Shown: piece by piece, positions 12,201 through 22,517 of the stretch
How positions within the stretch are numbered: position 1 is the stretch's first letter
Layout: each line of letters starts with the position of its first letter
Assembly: GCA_014607495.2 (NCBI GenBank)
Contig: CP053150.1
Coordinates: 6,034,495-6,098,494, forward strand
Direction of reading: 5' to 3'
DNA length: 64,000 bases
Origin: Carposina sasakii
Lineage: Eukaryota; Arthropoda; Insecta; Lepidoptera; Carposinidae
The notes under the pieces: model-generated
What the model was told of the DNA's origin: nothing
The model's input: the letters and a program-made list of their open reading frames with translations, nothing else
Database searches by the model: none
Position numbers and translations under genes: made by a program

Positions 12201-13049
12201 CCTTTGTTACTGTGAGCTGCAGCTTATCAAGGGCATCCTGATAGTCATCCTGAAATTGTATTAATTATTTAAATGTAATAATAATGATGGCCCTCATATA
12301 CTTAAGTATCATAATATGTATAATGTTTTATTGGACGGACAATGCTTTTTCTAGATATGTATGAACTTAATAGTCTACTAACAAGGTTTAAATGGCATTT
12401 AGAAGGAATCCATGTGGATTAGTGGCTTTTCTAATAAATTAAGCATCATTTAACATAAATTTATAGAAATTTAAACATATGTACCTCTTATTGATAGTAA
12501 GTAATAAAATTAAAATACCTACCTGTGCATCGATAACGAAAACCAGTGCTCCACACCCACCAAATATAGTATCCGAATCAAAGGTAGGATCAAAGAAATC
12601 AATTTGTCCAGGAAAATCCCAAATTTGAAACTGTACAAAACTGCTGTTGTTAATGTCATCTTTAACAATTTTATTTGTTGATTCTAAAAACAGTGTTTCG
12701 TTTGGAGACATTTTGTGGAAAACAACTTTCTGTATTGAAGACTTTCCAGACCTGAAATTGTTTATGGAATGTACTATAATAAAGAAAAATAGTTAGAAGA
12801 TAAGTAAAAATTCCACACAAACCGTCTAAGCCCCATAAGAAGAATACGAGGTTTATGGTCATCCTGTAAGGAAGAGGTGTCCCCCTCCCCATTTTGTTCA
12901 AACGGTCCATAGCTGAAGTCTTTTGGAAAGGATCCAACGTAGTTGGGGTCATCTTGGTAACTCTAAAACATAAAATATTAAAACAATGACATTTCAACAT
13001 TGATGCAAAAACTATGATCCTGAAAGAGGCGTGAATCACTACTAACCAT
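3299..13049 (-). CDS. RagC-D: Ras-related GTP-binding protein C/D (RagC/D GTPase)
   Basis: RagC/D pairs with RagA/B at the lysosome and recruits and activates TORC1 in response to amino acids. Coding exons in transcript order are 13049-13047, 12962-12823, 12751-12523, 12249-12154, 11704-11486, 11101-10959, 4197-4049 and 3480-3299. All junctions are GT-AG, phases fit, and the total is 1161 nt (386 residues plus stop), close to about 400 in vertebrates. Visible motifs are the P-loop GLRRSGKSS (residues about 50-60), [17 protein letters not shown] (G3), FIHKVDG (G4-like, typical of RagC/D), then [20 protein letters not shown] and the C-terminal roadblock-like domain ([44 protein letters not shown]). 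The start is inferred: ATG at 13049-13047 in GTTCGCCATG is followed at once by donor GTTAGT, joining to AGTTACCAAGATGAC to give MSYQDD. The 6.76-kb intron at 4198-10958 carries a large nested transposon complex. Confidence 0.93.
3615..3705 (-). mobile_element. tRNA-derived SINE fragment
   Basis: The reverse complement has a B-box-like GGTTCGATTCCCACTCGGGT followed by an A-rich tail region ending in TTATTAATAATTTTATAA. The same sequence recurs at about 32515-32625 and 32826-32950, where the full tRNA-like head is present. It lies in the last RagC/D intron. Confidence 0.6.
3748..3892. mobile_element. Small ATCGATA-rich inverted-repeat element
   Basis: Ends resemble TAGCATAACC (left) and, inverted, TAGCATGACCACG (right). 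The interior holds ACGATATGATAAACC, TTTATCGAC, CTGTCAAAATACGATAAATA and GCCACCATGTTGAA. It is a close relative of copies packed inside the nested element at 7891-8694. No ORF is supported. Confidence 0.5.
4480..5008 (+). pseudogene. LINE ORF1-like coiled-coil protein (decayed)
   Basis: The reading begins [20 protein letters not shown] (4480 onward, a heptad coiled coil), then [13 protein letters not shown] and a stop. It resumes in another frame from about 4616 ([59 protein letters not shown]) and ends at the stop at 5006-5008 after a Ser/Pro-rich tail. This coiled coil plus small RNA-binding-like fold is usual for the first ORF of non-LTR elements. It is 5' truncated with one frameshift near 4600. 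Confidence 0.6.
5197..6831 (+). pseudogene. LINE ORF2, endonuclease and first half of reverse transcriptase
   Basis: The endonuclease part shows [10 protein letters not shown], a DLSEVRR motif (the usual catalytic Glu of the QExR/SEVR motif), [18 protein letters not shown] and the [19 protein letters not shown] signature. The DFN-containing segment is reached only by a frame change near 5640. RT motifs follow: [35 protein letters not shown] and [11 protein letters not shown]. At 6831 the frame is cut by the inserted TIR transposon. Codons after that point, to 6910, belong to the insertion, not to the LINE. Confidence 0.8.
7374..8811. mobile_element. hAT-like non-autonomous element, ATCGATA-rich
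   Basis: Left end TAGTGATGGGCAAA and, inverted, right end TAGGGTTGGTAAA. Both are hAT-style termini continuing into AAAAAATATCGATAT repeats. The 8-bp flanks match at 7 of 8 positions: TCTCAACT (7366-7373) and TCTCAGCT (8812-8819). Dense ATATCGATA motifs fill about 7390-7490 and 8700-8800. The ORFs in this stretch are by-products of the repeats. A further element is inserted at 7891-8694. Confidence 0.7.
7891..8694. mobile_element. Innermost inverted-repeat element of the nest
   Basis: The left end CCGGGCTAGCACGACCACGA and the inverted right end CCCGGCTAGCACGGCCAACG match closely, with CTG on both sides (7888-7890 and 8695-8697). Inside are several mutually inverted units carrying CGATAAAC, TTATCGACTAGCTGTCAAAA and TAGCCGCCAT, for example 8155-8250 against 8570-8685. 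It therefore looks like an array of related small elements, or a strongly rearranged foldback element. No coding potential is seen. Confidence 0.55.
9592..10836 (+). pseudogene. LINE ORF2, second half of reverse transcriptase and C-terminus
   Basis: The reading resumes after the insertion with [36 protein letters not shown] and [18 protein letters not shown]. It then changes frame at about 9985 because an 8-bp unit (GTGTTGGA) is tandemly doubled. It continues with [15 protein letters not shown] (the catalytic FADD box), [20 protein letters not shown] and WKWTGHMIR. The ORF ends at 10836 with GQADKEE. The RT core is therefore recognisable but inactive. Confidence 0.85.
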
Positions 13050-13230
13050 GGCGAACAGACAAATTCTTTATTAATTAACTTAAAATATACATTCGAAATA
13101 TAACAATTTAGCATTACAAAGTAATAATATTTCAGAAAATGAAAGTAATTTATTTTATTAGACGAAACCAGTCACAACCTTGTGATGTGACATTCTCAAA
13201 GTTATTGTGACTTTGTCATTCTTTTTTTAA
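13050..13230. promoter_or_regulatory. Presumed 5' UTR and promoter side of RagC/D
   Basis: This lies upstream of the inferred - strand start codon at 13049. I see no TATA box or clear initiator that fixes the transcription start. Placement rests only on the gene model. Confidence 0.3.
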
Positions 13231-13232
13231 AG

Positions 13233-13470
13233 AGTTTATCCGAATGAATGGCAAGGGGAACTAAGCCAATACAGCCATTGTCTTTTTTAAATGATTTCTG
13301 AATTTATAAATACATACATACATATAATCACGCCTTTATTCCTTTACGGGGTAGGCAGAGCACCAAGGGCCGATAGAACCACATGGTGTCACTTCTGAAT
13401 TTATGATGGATGATATTGATGATGATGAATGGAAACGTCAGGAAAATCCTCAAAAATCAGTGTTGCCAAC
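13233..13470 (-). repeat. Interspersed repeat copy split by an 85-bp insertion
   Basis: It matches copies at about 18127-18260, 18476-18615, 18683-18812 and 61597-61760. Shared blocks are GGCAAGGGGAACTAAGCC, CATACAGCCATTGTCTT, TTCTGAATTTATGATGGATG and GGAAAATCCTCAA. The copy is interrupted at 13308-13392 by a short sequence flanked by a perfect 12-bp duplication TTCTGAATTTAT (13296-13307 and 13393-13404). Confidence 0.65.
13308..13392 (-). mobile_element. Short retroposon tail inserted in the repeat
   Basis: The 85-bp insert starts (on +) with a TACATACATACATA simple run and contains ATCACGCCTTTATTCC and GGGGTAGGCAGAGC. A related sequence is at about 48105-48165. The simple-repeat tail and the 12-bp target duplication indicate a 5'-truncated non-LTR retroposition, with the tail at the low-coordinate side. 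Confidence 0.6.
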
Positions 13471-15180
13471 CGTACGATTTAAATCGTATCTATACGACCT
13501 TTTTGGTCTTGGTACGATGTACGATCATGTATTAGAAATCGTACGCAAAACATCTTTTCAATTCCTTACAGTACACAAAATTATATTAAATCAAGTTCAT
13601 TCCGGCAACCCAAATAACAAAAACCTGAACGAGACCTAAATTTATTTTTATTTTTAATGAACGCATCCAACAATCCGGACAAATTAAAAAGATCGTATTA
13701 CTTTCTATTATCTTCCAACTTTCGCATATCCTCTAACTTTCTAACTTTTCGAATTATACCTACAAAGCTCGGGGGGTTGTTTTGTTGAAATTTCCTTGGG
13801 TACAATTTTTTTCTTAGAATTTTCAGCAAAATACGATCTTTTTAAGCAGTCGGGTTTTTAGGGTTAAAAAAATCCAATTTTGTTTAGGTACCTTCTATAC
13901 TTAGTCTTGTGATGTTCTTCCAGTGCATGTGCATTGTTTTATGTGCAGGTAAGCTGAGTAAAACTTTAATGAAAAGACGATCGACACCTAAGTATTTTTT
14001 GCAATTATCTTTTATTTGTACTGATTTTACACTCGTTTTGGAGGATTTTCCCGACATAGTTGGCGATTCGGGGCTTAATAGCCACCAACGTGGAGCTTAA
14101 GAGTTAAGGTTGCCTAAAGACGAGATCCAGGAGAACTGCTATATAGTTCTCCTTTATGGTAAAACCAACATTAAGTCTGACATATACCGCATGATTCTAC
14201 TATTACTGTTACACTATTTCAGTGAAGTGACATTGCTTGGAAGAAGAAATAGCAAGAAAGGTCCCAGCAACATAGTCAAAATTTTGCAACATATTAACAA
14301 AAGATCTTACATTGTATTAGATATCAGATAATCATAGTAACACTTAACTCACTTAGTATGTATAAATTAAAAAGGATAACACACTTTGGAGAAAAATTAA
14401 ATTCATTTAAATTACATACTTAATTACATTAATAAAAATTATATCTGTGTACAATAGTACAAGTCGACGGTAAAATGTGAACAAAAGAGCACTCTGCTAC
14501 TCTGCCTGCCGAGTTTGCTCATAAAAAAACTATATCGATGTTTATGCAAGCTCTGAACAAGAAATTGAAACATGAAAAAAATGACAGTCTCCCCCCTTGT
14601 TTTCCCACAAGGGATCCCTTACACAGCAAAAAAAATACGCTATAATGTAAGTAAAGACGTTGGAAAAGGCATAAATATAATATTATCATGAAAAACTTGG
14701 ATTCGTTTTGAAAATGTTTAACATATTTAATAGAGTAATGAAATGTATTTAGTGTAATTTGTAATATAAAGTGCATAGAATATAGTAAAAATAACCTTCG
14801 CGGTAGCTAAAAATTCCGTATTTTAAGGTATGTTCTGTTGCTATGTAATGGTATCCCTGGGTAGCACATGACAATTTTGTCAAATCATGTCAAGTCGATT
14901 TGTTTGAATCGCTTCGCATATTTGTGTGGACTAAATAAGATATTTTAGGCAATATTCACTCTTGAATATTTGTCACAAAACTTTATTTAGTTAGTTGCTT
15001 ATCCTCATAATCCCAATATTTGCTTCTGAAGTGACTTTTTAAACATTTTCTGTGTATTGTCTATTTTTGAGTAGGGTGCACATACTTTTCCATAACAAAA
15101 GGTTCCGACCTTACAATGAATTTATTTTAAAATGTCAAACGAATAGCTATTGTGATATGGATAACATTATAAATGTGAAA
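13471..15180. other. Intergenic sequence, no supported gene
   Basis: Only short, low-complexity ORFs are present. The block at about 13905-14060 (GTGCATGTGCATTGTTTTAT, GTAAGCTGAGTAAAACTTTA, GGAGGATTTTCCCGACAT) is a diverged first half of the repeat family that recurs at 18290-18490 and, inverted, at 61730-61910. The rest shows nothing I can assign. Confidence 0.4.
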
Positions 15181-15300
15181 GTAACTCTGTCTGTCTCGCT
15201 TTCACGCCTACTGCCGCCATTTACTGAGCGGATTAATTTTAGTGATAATTTTCTCTGCGTATCTTTGGGTGGGCCCAGAAAAGGTTTAAACGCCTAGCTT
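15175..15300 (+). repeat. Lepidopteran interspersed repeat fragment
   Basis: Contains GTGAAAGTAACTCTGTCTGT, CTCGCTTTCACGCCTA and GAGCGGATTAATTTT. This is a widespread lepidopteran repeat core; a related piece with CTGTCTGTCCGTCCCT is at about 44950-45060. No TSD was identified. Confidence 0.4.
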
Positions 15301-15684
15301 GGTGGCGCCTAGCACTGTATCACTGTCACATTTTGTAATCATTAGTTAGCATAGGTGTTATAAAATAGGCCGTAATTATTATGTATCTATAAATGAAATT
15401 GTATTAGGCGTTACAATTCGGAAGTTCAAACATTCACTATGGGTGCGCCCACCACCGGGCCCTACGCCCTCTACTGACCCTCGGATCTGATAACTCATAA
15501 TTGCGAAAACAGGCACTTGCACTAACTACAATCGCCACGAGAAACCAGACCCGAGCACCTGGCATGCAAGACGATACATTGCACTATTCCAAAATAAAAA
15601 ACTAGATAAATAATCTACATATGTTTCGCCAACAACCGTGGCATCCTCAGGATTATAGAAATTAGTAAATTAGTAAACCACTAG

Positions 15685-15774
15685 TTATTATGAACCTCTA
15701 AAACCCAACACATTAATTACATTATTACAATTATTAGTGTAAGTAATGTGTTGGGTTTTAGAGGTTCATAATAA
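15685..15774. repeat. Near-perfect 36-bp inverted repeat (hairpin)
   Basis: Arm 15685-15720 (TTATTATGAACCTCTAAAAC...) and arm 15739-15774 are reverse complements at 35 of 36 positions, with an 18-bp AT-rich loop. No terminal motif of a known transposon family is evident. Confidence 0.7.
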
Positions 15775-16172
15775 ATAATACCTGTAGATGATATTAACGT
15801 AACATTTTTTTAAATTTTTAGCTTTAGAATAGAAAACACTGCGCGGTCCTATTCACTGCTACTACTGGGCGCGGACTGCACGGTGTGTTGGAAAATGACG
15901 TCATCCGGGGTTCAGTGATTTTTATCCCGGCAGCAAATTTACGCGAACTTTGAATGCTTGTAAAATCAAAACTACTTGGTATTTTTAAATAAAACACAAA
16001 CTAGTGTATATAAAAGCTTTACTATTACGAAGTTTCAAGTCATTTTACACACCTATGAACATTCCTCATTTAATTACCTGGGGTACTCACAATCGTATAT
16101 CATAATGTTGAACTTGGCTCTCATTTCACATTTATGTTTTTGATGGGATTTGTTATTTCATATTATTGTTCA

Positions 16173-17689
16173 CAGGGTCGTAGCTAAGAGGGGGCATCGT
16201 GGGGCAATGCCCTACCTTGAAATCACAATGCCCTACCTTAAAAATACCAAAAACTAAGATAAAATTCTTTGACTATGCTACCTCGGCATCGGTTTGTTTC
16301 GCTTGAGTGTACGAAACGATAGACAAAACTAGAGATAATCGACGCTGCGCCTGAAACACCTGCCAATAATAATAGCAAGGAAAAAAATTAAACCCTACCT
16401 ACTAGGTACCTTGTACCTAAATTTTATATTTTAATAAAGAATTGAAACTTCGATTGTTTACAGAATAATAAATATATAGCATGCGCTTTGCGATATGGAA
16501 TATCTGAACGATATGAGGACAGGCTTTCCGTGCACCAGTGGCAGCTCAGATTACGCACAAAAGCTGCGTAAAACGGCCATCATCGAAGCAGGGCTTCACA
16601 GGCTCGACATAGCTGTTTCTACTTTCCAGGAGACCAGGCTCGAGGACGAGGGTTCGATACGGGAAGCGAACTACACCTTCTTCTGGAAGGGTAAAGGTGC
16701 TAATAATAATCGCAAGCATGGAGTATGATTCGAAATCAGGAACGATCTTCTTTCTTCAGTTGAGACTCCTGTGGGTGTCTCGAAGCGCATAATGACCTTA
16801 CGACTTAATATATCAAGTGGGTTTGTCACCATAGTTTCGGCGTACGCTCCAACGCTTCCTTCGTTAGCCGTAGCCAAGGAGCAGTTTTATGACCAGCTGG
16901 ATGTGGTTGTAAGTGCGGTGCAGCCGGGCGACCTACTGTTTCTCATGAGGGACTTCAATGCCCGTGTGGGACAGGAAGCCTCTTCCTGGCCTGATTGCAT
17001 AGGTGACCACGGCGTGGGAAAGCAAAACTACAACGGACAACTATTGTTGGAGTTTTGCTCTAAATACCAGCTCCGCGTTACCGATGCGTATTTCAAAGGT
17101 AAGTTTATGGGAAGTTTCTTGGATGCATCCTCGTTCGAAATATTCGCACTAGCTTGACCTTGTTCTAACTCGGAGGAAGGACTTAAAAGAAACTCTTCGC
17201 ACACGCTCATTTCACAGCGCTGACTGCGACAGTGATCAGTCGCTGCTTGTAACGGACGGTGGTACGTCTTGCTCTCTAGTAGATACACTCTTCTAAACCC
17301 CCGGGTAGGAACCGTGTCTGTCTCGAGTGTGACCGGTGACCCCGACGCAGTGGAACTTTTTGAGGGCAGGGTATGCAAACTGCTAGCTGCTTAGGAGAAA
17401 AATAAGTCCATTGAGGATGAGTGGGAGACGATTAAGTTTCTTCTCACCGACACGGCCTCCCGTGTCTTTGTTCACCAGCTGGCTAAATCAACTGACTGGT
17501 TCCTTGAAAATCAAAAGCATCTGCAACCGTTTATAGATGCTAGAGGTCAGTGATAGTAGGTATATAGGTATTGGTGATTGATTTAGGATCCCGTGCTTCG
17601 AAAACAGATGAATTATGATAATTTTTTACTTCCGCCCTACCTGTAATCAATGCTGCCCTACCTCAAATTTGACTCTAGCTACAGCTCTG
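16173..17689. mobile_element. hAT-like element carrying a LINE fragment
   Basis: The ends CAGGGTCGTAGCTA and, inverted, CAGAGCTGTAGCTA match at 11 of 14 positions and have the CAG start of hAT TIRs. The 8-bp flanks ATTGTTCA (16165-16172) and ACTGCTCA (17690-17697) match at 6 of 8. Subterminal GCCCTACC motifs occur near both ends (16207-16245 and 17632-17665). Between them is a decayed LINE endonuclease gene and no hAT transposase. Confidence 0.55.
16483..17560 (+). pseudogene. LINE endonuclease domain (decayed)
   Basis: The reading shows RFAIWN, then KTAIIEAGLHRLDIAVSTFQ with ETRLEDEG (catalytic Glu motif), YTFFWKGKG, a stop at 16726-16728, then KRIMTLRLN, FVTIVSAYAPTLPSLA, MRDFNARVGQ and IGDHGVGKQNYNGQLLLEFC. 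These are the motifs of the apurinic-endonuclease domain of non-LTR elements. After about 17150 further stops and frame changes break it. No RT core is reached. The usual GDFN is changed to RDFN. Confidence 0.75.
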
Positions 17690-17949
17690 ACTGCTCATGG
17701 TAGAAATGTCATTGAATGAAAAAATGACCATTAAAATTAAATTGTGAGTACACTCTACTTTTTTCCCCGTCTAGTTTTTCAAGGTCAAATTGGTAAAATT
17801 TTCGGGATGCAGTTTTTAGTAAGAAGCGCTGTTTCCAGGAAGATACCAAATCCCTGATGGATGTATACCATAGAAATGTAGAGGAGATACCAAATCCCTG
17901 ATGTATACATTAAACATTTTTTTTTTACATAAGCAAAAGAGCACTCATC

Positions 17950-18089
17950 GGAAATGTGATCGAGTTTCGATATTTCGAGAATAAGCCGATATCATGTTAA
18001 AAATATCGATATGGATATATTTAAAGTTACAATTATCGATATTTAAATATTGATATTTCAACGATATCGATAAATATCGCACATCCCTA
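17950..18089. mobile_element. hAT-like terminal fragment, ATCGATA-rich
   Basis: Multiple ATATCGATA motifs end in ATATCGCACATCCCTA. The inverted end, TAGGGATGTGCGATATT, resembles the termini of the element at 7374-8811. No matching left end or 8-bp duplication was found, so it is probably a fragment. Confidence 0.5.
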
Positions 18090-18126
18090 GTATGAAAAAA
18101 TTGTTCGGCAGGAAAAGCTGGAAGGG

Positions 18127-18812
18127 AGCAGGTGATTTTCCCGACGTTTCTATTCATCATCATCAATATCATCCATCATAAATTCAGAAATCATTTACTA
18201 ATGACAATAGCTGTATGGGCTTAGTTCCCCTTGCCTTTACTTCGGGATAATTTTTTTGTAAAAATCAAAAATATTTGTAAATGGCTTGCATGTGTCCGTA
18301 AAGTGATGTTTTCTGGTACATAAGTTATATTTTGATTACTTGTGATGTGAGTCTAGTGCGTGTGCATGGTTTTATACGGAGGTAAGTTGAGTAAAACTTT
18401 AGCCGGATTACGACATCTTCATGGGCCCATGTAAGTTGTTTCTGCAATTATTTTTCATTTTGACTAACTTTATACTTGTTCTTGAGGATTTTCCCGACGT
18501 TTCCATTCATCATCATCATTATCGTCCATCATAAATTCAGAAATCATTTACTAAAGACAATGGCTGTATGGGCTTAGTTCCCCTTGCCTTTCCTTCAGGA
18601 TAAACAGGGATAAACTAAACAAACAAAAAAAAAAACGTTCGGCGATATTTTTTGCTAATTAGTTAATTTTGTGACTTTACACTTGTTCTTGAGGATTTTC
18701 CCGACGTTTCCATTCATCATCATCATTATCATCCATCATAAATTCAGAAATCATTTACTAAAGACAATGGCTGTATGGGCTTAGTTCCCTTTGCCTTTCC
18801 TTCGGGATAAAC
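18127..18812 (+). repeat. Local cluster of three copies of one interspersed repeat
   Basis: Copies begin with GAGGATTTTCCCGACGTTTC (or its shortened form), run through the CATCATCATCATTAT trinucleotide stretch and TAAATTCAGAAATCATTTAC, and end with TAGTTCCCCTTGCCTTTCC. Copies 2 and 3 start about 207 bp apart (18476 and 18683), suggesting a local duplication. The segment 18290-18475 supplies the upstream half seen also at 13905-14060 and 61730-61910. Confidence 0.65.
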
Positions 18813-21125
18813 TAAACAAAAAAAAAAAATTAATTTTGTGATTATTGTACATTACAAAATAATTAATAAGTAAATTATAATAGTGTTAATTGTAGTTTTC
18901 GGTAGCACCTACTTATATGTATTGTGTTTTGGTGCACTTTTCACTTTACTCAATAATATTGGTAAGCATAGTTTTCTTTGTTAATTCGATGCTTTCACAA
19001 TACTAATCAAATACTAAGATATAAATGATAGGTAGGTAGCCATCATAATATATTATCATTATTAAGATATTAGGTTCACACTTTAAAAATTTATAGTTTT
19101 CACCAAAATACCTGCCCTAATTCGTTTGCTAAATTTCGTATAAAAAGGCAAGTTCAACTTAAAATTCTACCTATTCTTATAATATGTAATGTATATCTTA
19201 TATCAGAACTTACTAACACTTAAGTGCATTTATTGCCTCAAGTAGATTTTCAACAATGTTTTGTAAAAAAAAGTTTTCCTTTATTTAATGAACTTTAGTC
19301 TTATTTCTGTGATAACTACATTACATACTATTGTACCTATCTATCCTTTGTAACAGACTGATCACACTTGAAGCGATGTGAAACACAAAGACATTGTTTT
19401 GATGAAGGTATTGCTTAGAATATTAAATGCATGTGACCATAAAGTTTATGGGATAAAGCTTTTTACTTAAAACCAACGTCATAAATGTTGGTTCATGAGT
19501 GTTAAGTTAGTCTCAAACAGCAGGTATAATATCTTTAAATCGGTTTTAATAATATGTTAAATGTGCAACATTTCTTGATTGTAATGATCTGAAAGAGACT
19601 TAAAATAATTTAATTTCAACTGAGCCAAAGAGAGGAGAGTCCTTTTCCTTTAGACTTGAATCTATTCAATAGTGTTAGCATACATACATATAACCATATA
19701 CTACTGAATGAGACACTTTGATTAGTAAGTATATTCTAGTTATCTATAAGTACTATATTTTTATAGCCATTTATTGCCATATCTTATGTTATTTATATTA
19801 TATTCCAATTCCAAAATAATCTGTGTATTAGGGTGTCCCCTAAAATTTGAATACATGTTAAAATATTTACACGCATACCTCCTTAAAAGTTTCGTATTGA
19901 CCTAATATTGTGTAGTAAAAAATATTATTAAGTATTTAAGGATAAGTGAGAATTTCAATTAAGGCTTTTCTTAACTACGAGAAGAAAATTAAGTATATAA
20001 AGTATGTATATAAAATCTAAGAGCAATATAAGAAGGCTCCCTGAAAATTGGCCACCACTCATTTACGCAGCTGCAAATTCTGTTAAGCCAGGATTAACAG
20101 AGGTGACCACAAAAACTCAAATAAAGCATAGAAAATCTTGGAGGTCCTAACAAGGGACTATAAAGTATTAAAACTGATAGAAATACAGAATGTGAAGTAT
20201 GAAGAAAAGCTTAATATTAAATTAAACTTTTAAAAAATTATGACTGAAACGAAATTGTTACAAGTAGACAAATGAAAAAAGAAAACTTTTTATATTATCT
20301 AAGTATAGGTTATTATGCAAATAATAATATATGTATGTCAAAATTGGTTGAAGATATGGAAATTGTGCATAAGGCAAGATCATAATGAGAAATATGTGTC
20401 TGGAGGCAGATTTAATTAAATCCAACATTAAATTACCTGTATTTAGACCAGCGCCATTTCCAATGGATGTGATGGGATGTTTGTTCCACAACACAATCGT
20501 TACTTGAGGAACGATCGCAGTAAGGTGTCGGAAGTAATTTAAAAGAGTGCAATTTGCTTTAAAAGTTACCTTGCCTGGTCAAAAACTGAGCTGTAGGGTG
20601 GTTTATCTCAATTCTAAGCATTTTTAACCCATCGACGATTGATTTAACTTAAAAACGGTAGATCGAGCCTTGTGGCGTGCTCTGGGAGAGGCTTACGTCC
20701 ATCAGTGGACTGTAATAGGATAACTACGATATAAATATCATCAATGTTTTAAGTTTCTATCAAATAATCTGTCAATTCTTTTAGTTCCGATCGCAAGGTT
20801 TAACAAAATAGTGTTTAATATTTTTATTTATTTGTAAAACAGTTTAAATGCTCTACGCTACAGTTCTAAGTCAATACTAATAGGAAATACACCAGCAGTA
20901 CTAGCAAAGCATCGGTGCTTACCGTTTTATATCTACACGTTTTTAAAAAAATTATACGCGGTACGTTAATTTCCGACGCGAAGTAGAAAATGTCGAACTT
21001 TAGAAAAGTTACCCTGACTATTATTTTCTGATTTATTTTATTATTTTTAATAAAGATTAACGTTATTATGTATTCTTATTTTATTTTAACTCTTATTCAT
21101 TTAATTAGTTTCATTTAAATAAATT
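18813..21125. other. AT-rich intergenic sequence, nothing recognised
   Basis: No coding exon or RNA gene is supported. The segment at 20671-20720 (CCTTGTGGCGTGCTCTGGGA...) is a fragment of the SINE/LINE-tail family described at 46148-46545. Confidence 0.4.
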
Positions 21126-21131
21126 TTATAG

Positions 21132-21240
21132 ACTAGTTGACGCCCGCGACTCCGTCCGCGTGAACTGTACAAAAAACAAAAGTCTAAATTATCCGGCATA
21201 AAAACATTTTCCCGGGATAAAAAGTAGCCTATATGTTAAG
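21132..21240 (-). mobile_element. Helitron 3' end fragment
   Basis: Plus-strand sequence CTAGTTGACGCCCGCGACTC followed by CGTCCGCGTG. On the - strand this is a GC-rich hairpin followed by CTAG, the lepidopteran Helitron 3' terminus. The sequence beyond (CCCGGGATAAAAAGTAGCCT) is a common internal piece and recurs at about 21990-22010. The 5' end was not located with certainty. Confidence 0.5.
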
Positions 21241-22029
21241 AGGAGGCAGACCTTATTTAGCATCTTTTTGATGAAATATGCTGAAACGGGTGCATGTTTG
21301 TTTAATGTGAGACTATTACACTATATTCTTAGTACCCTTAACTATGTCATGTAAAGCCAAAAACATGATTTAATGATTTTCGCTCGATAGTTTTGTTTTT
21401 TTAAATCGACATGTTTTTTAGTCATTTTTACTTTTATTTCGGCTATTACATGAGGTAGGCGTTTAAAATAAATTCGGATGTCAAGATAATAATGATAGTA
21501 AACTTTTGTAAAGCCAAAATTAAAAAACAATCATAATTGAACACACAATTAATAAAAATCTTTTTGAGACTTACGCTCTTTACTTCTGAGCTCAATCAGT
21601 TGTTTAGCGTGCAAGCGATATTCTACTCTAATGCTTACAGAAAAGCGTTAAATAGTAACTTCGTGCCCGCTGACGCTCAGTACCGCGCTGTGCGCCGACG
21701 ACGTAGGGTCTATGTCGCTTTCGCCCACGGCAGTGGCATTTTTTATTATCTTGCGGTGTAGGTATTACTCGATTGAGTTCGGACTAATGGGAAATAAAAC
21801 TAAAAAATATGTTTCCAAAAGGAAGATGGCTCAACGTTGGAGAGAATTTTCTAAAAAGGGGAGAGAATCAAAGGTGTAAGTAGCTATAATCATAATTAGT
21901 AAGTATGTAAAGTTTAGTGCTGAGAATGCATTTTATAATGGACAGGAGAAAAAACAAAATGTCGAAATTACGGGATAAAATATTTACCCGGGATAAAAAG
22001 TATAATGTGTTATTCTCATACGTACCTAA

Positions 22030-22160
22030 GCTAATATAAGGTCTTTCCGAAATTAGTGATTTGCCTTTGACACGAAACTAGGAAAGTAAAAAGAAACAAC
22101 TTTCACTATGGGGCCAACTCCGATATAGTGAAAAAAATCAGCTGTTCCATACATTTCAGG
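22030..22160 (+). mobile_element. Single arm of the palindromic MITE also found at 58858
   Basis: Shares AAGGTCTTTCCGAAATTAGT, GTAAAAAGAAACAACTTTCA and CAGCTGTTCCATACA with the left arm of the foldback element at 58858-59104. The inverted arm is missing. Confidence 0.55.
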
Positions 22161-22517
22161 ATTTTGCGTGATGAAGTAACAAACATACACACTCACACAC
22201 ATACAAACTTTCACCTTTATAAATTGGTAGAATTCCTTTGAACGATGGCGCTAGTTGCTTAGTTCATCTATGTAAAAGTCTACAAAAGAAATTAGTTCCG
22301 AAATCACACACACAGCATGAGAAGTATTCTATATGCGCACTGCTTTACACATGAAGCACATACACAAATTTTATATACATTTACGAGTATATGTAGGTAC
22401 AATATCTTTCACCCACCTAAGGAACTTACTTACTACTACAGGTGAGGCATAAATATTGGAATAGGTATGTGGATTAGGTATTTTTCAATACTATTCGGTA
22501 CCTAATACAACGTGATT

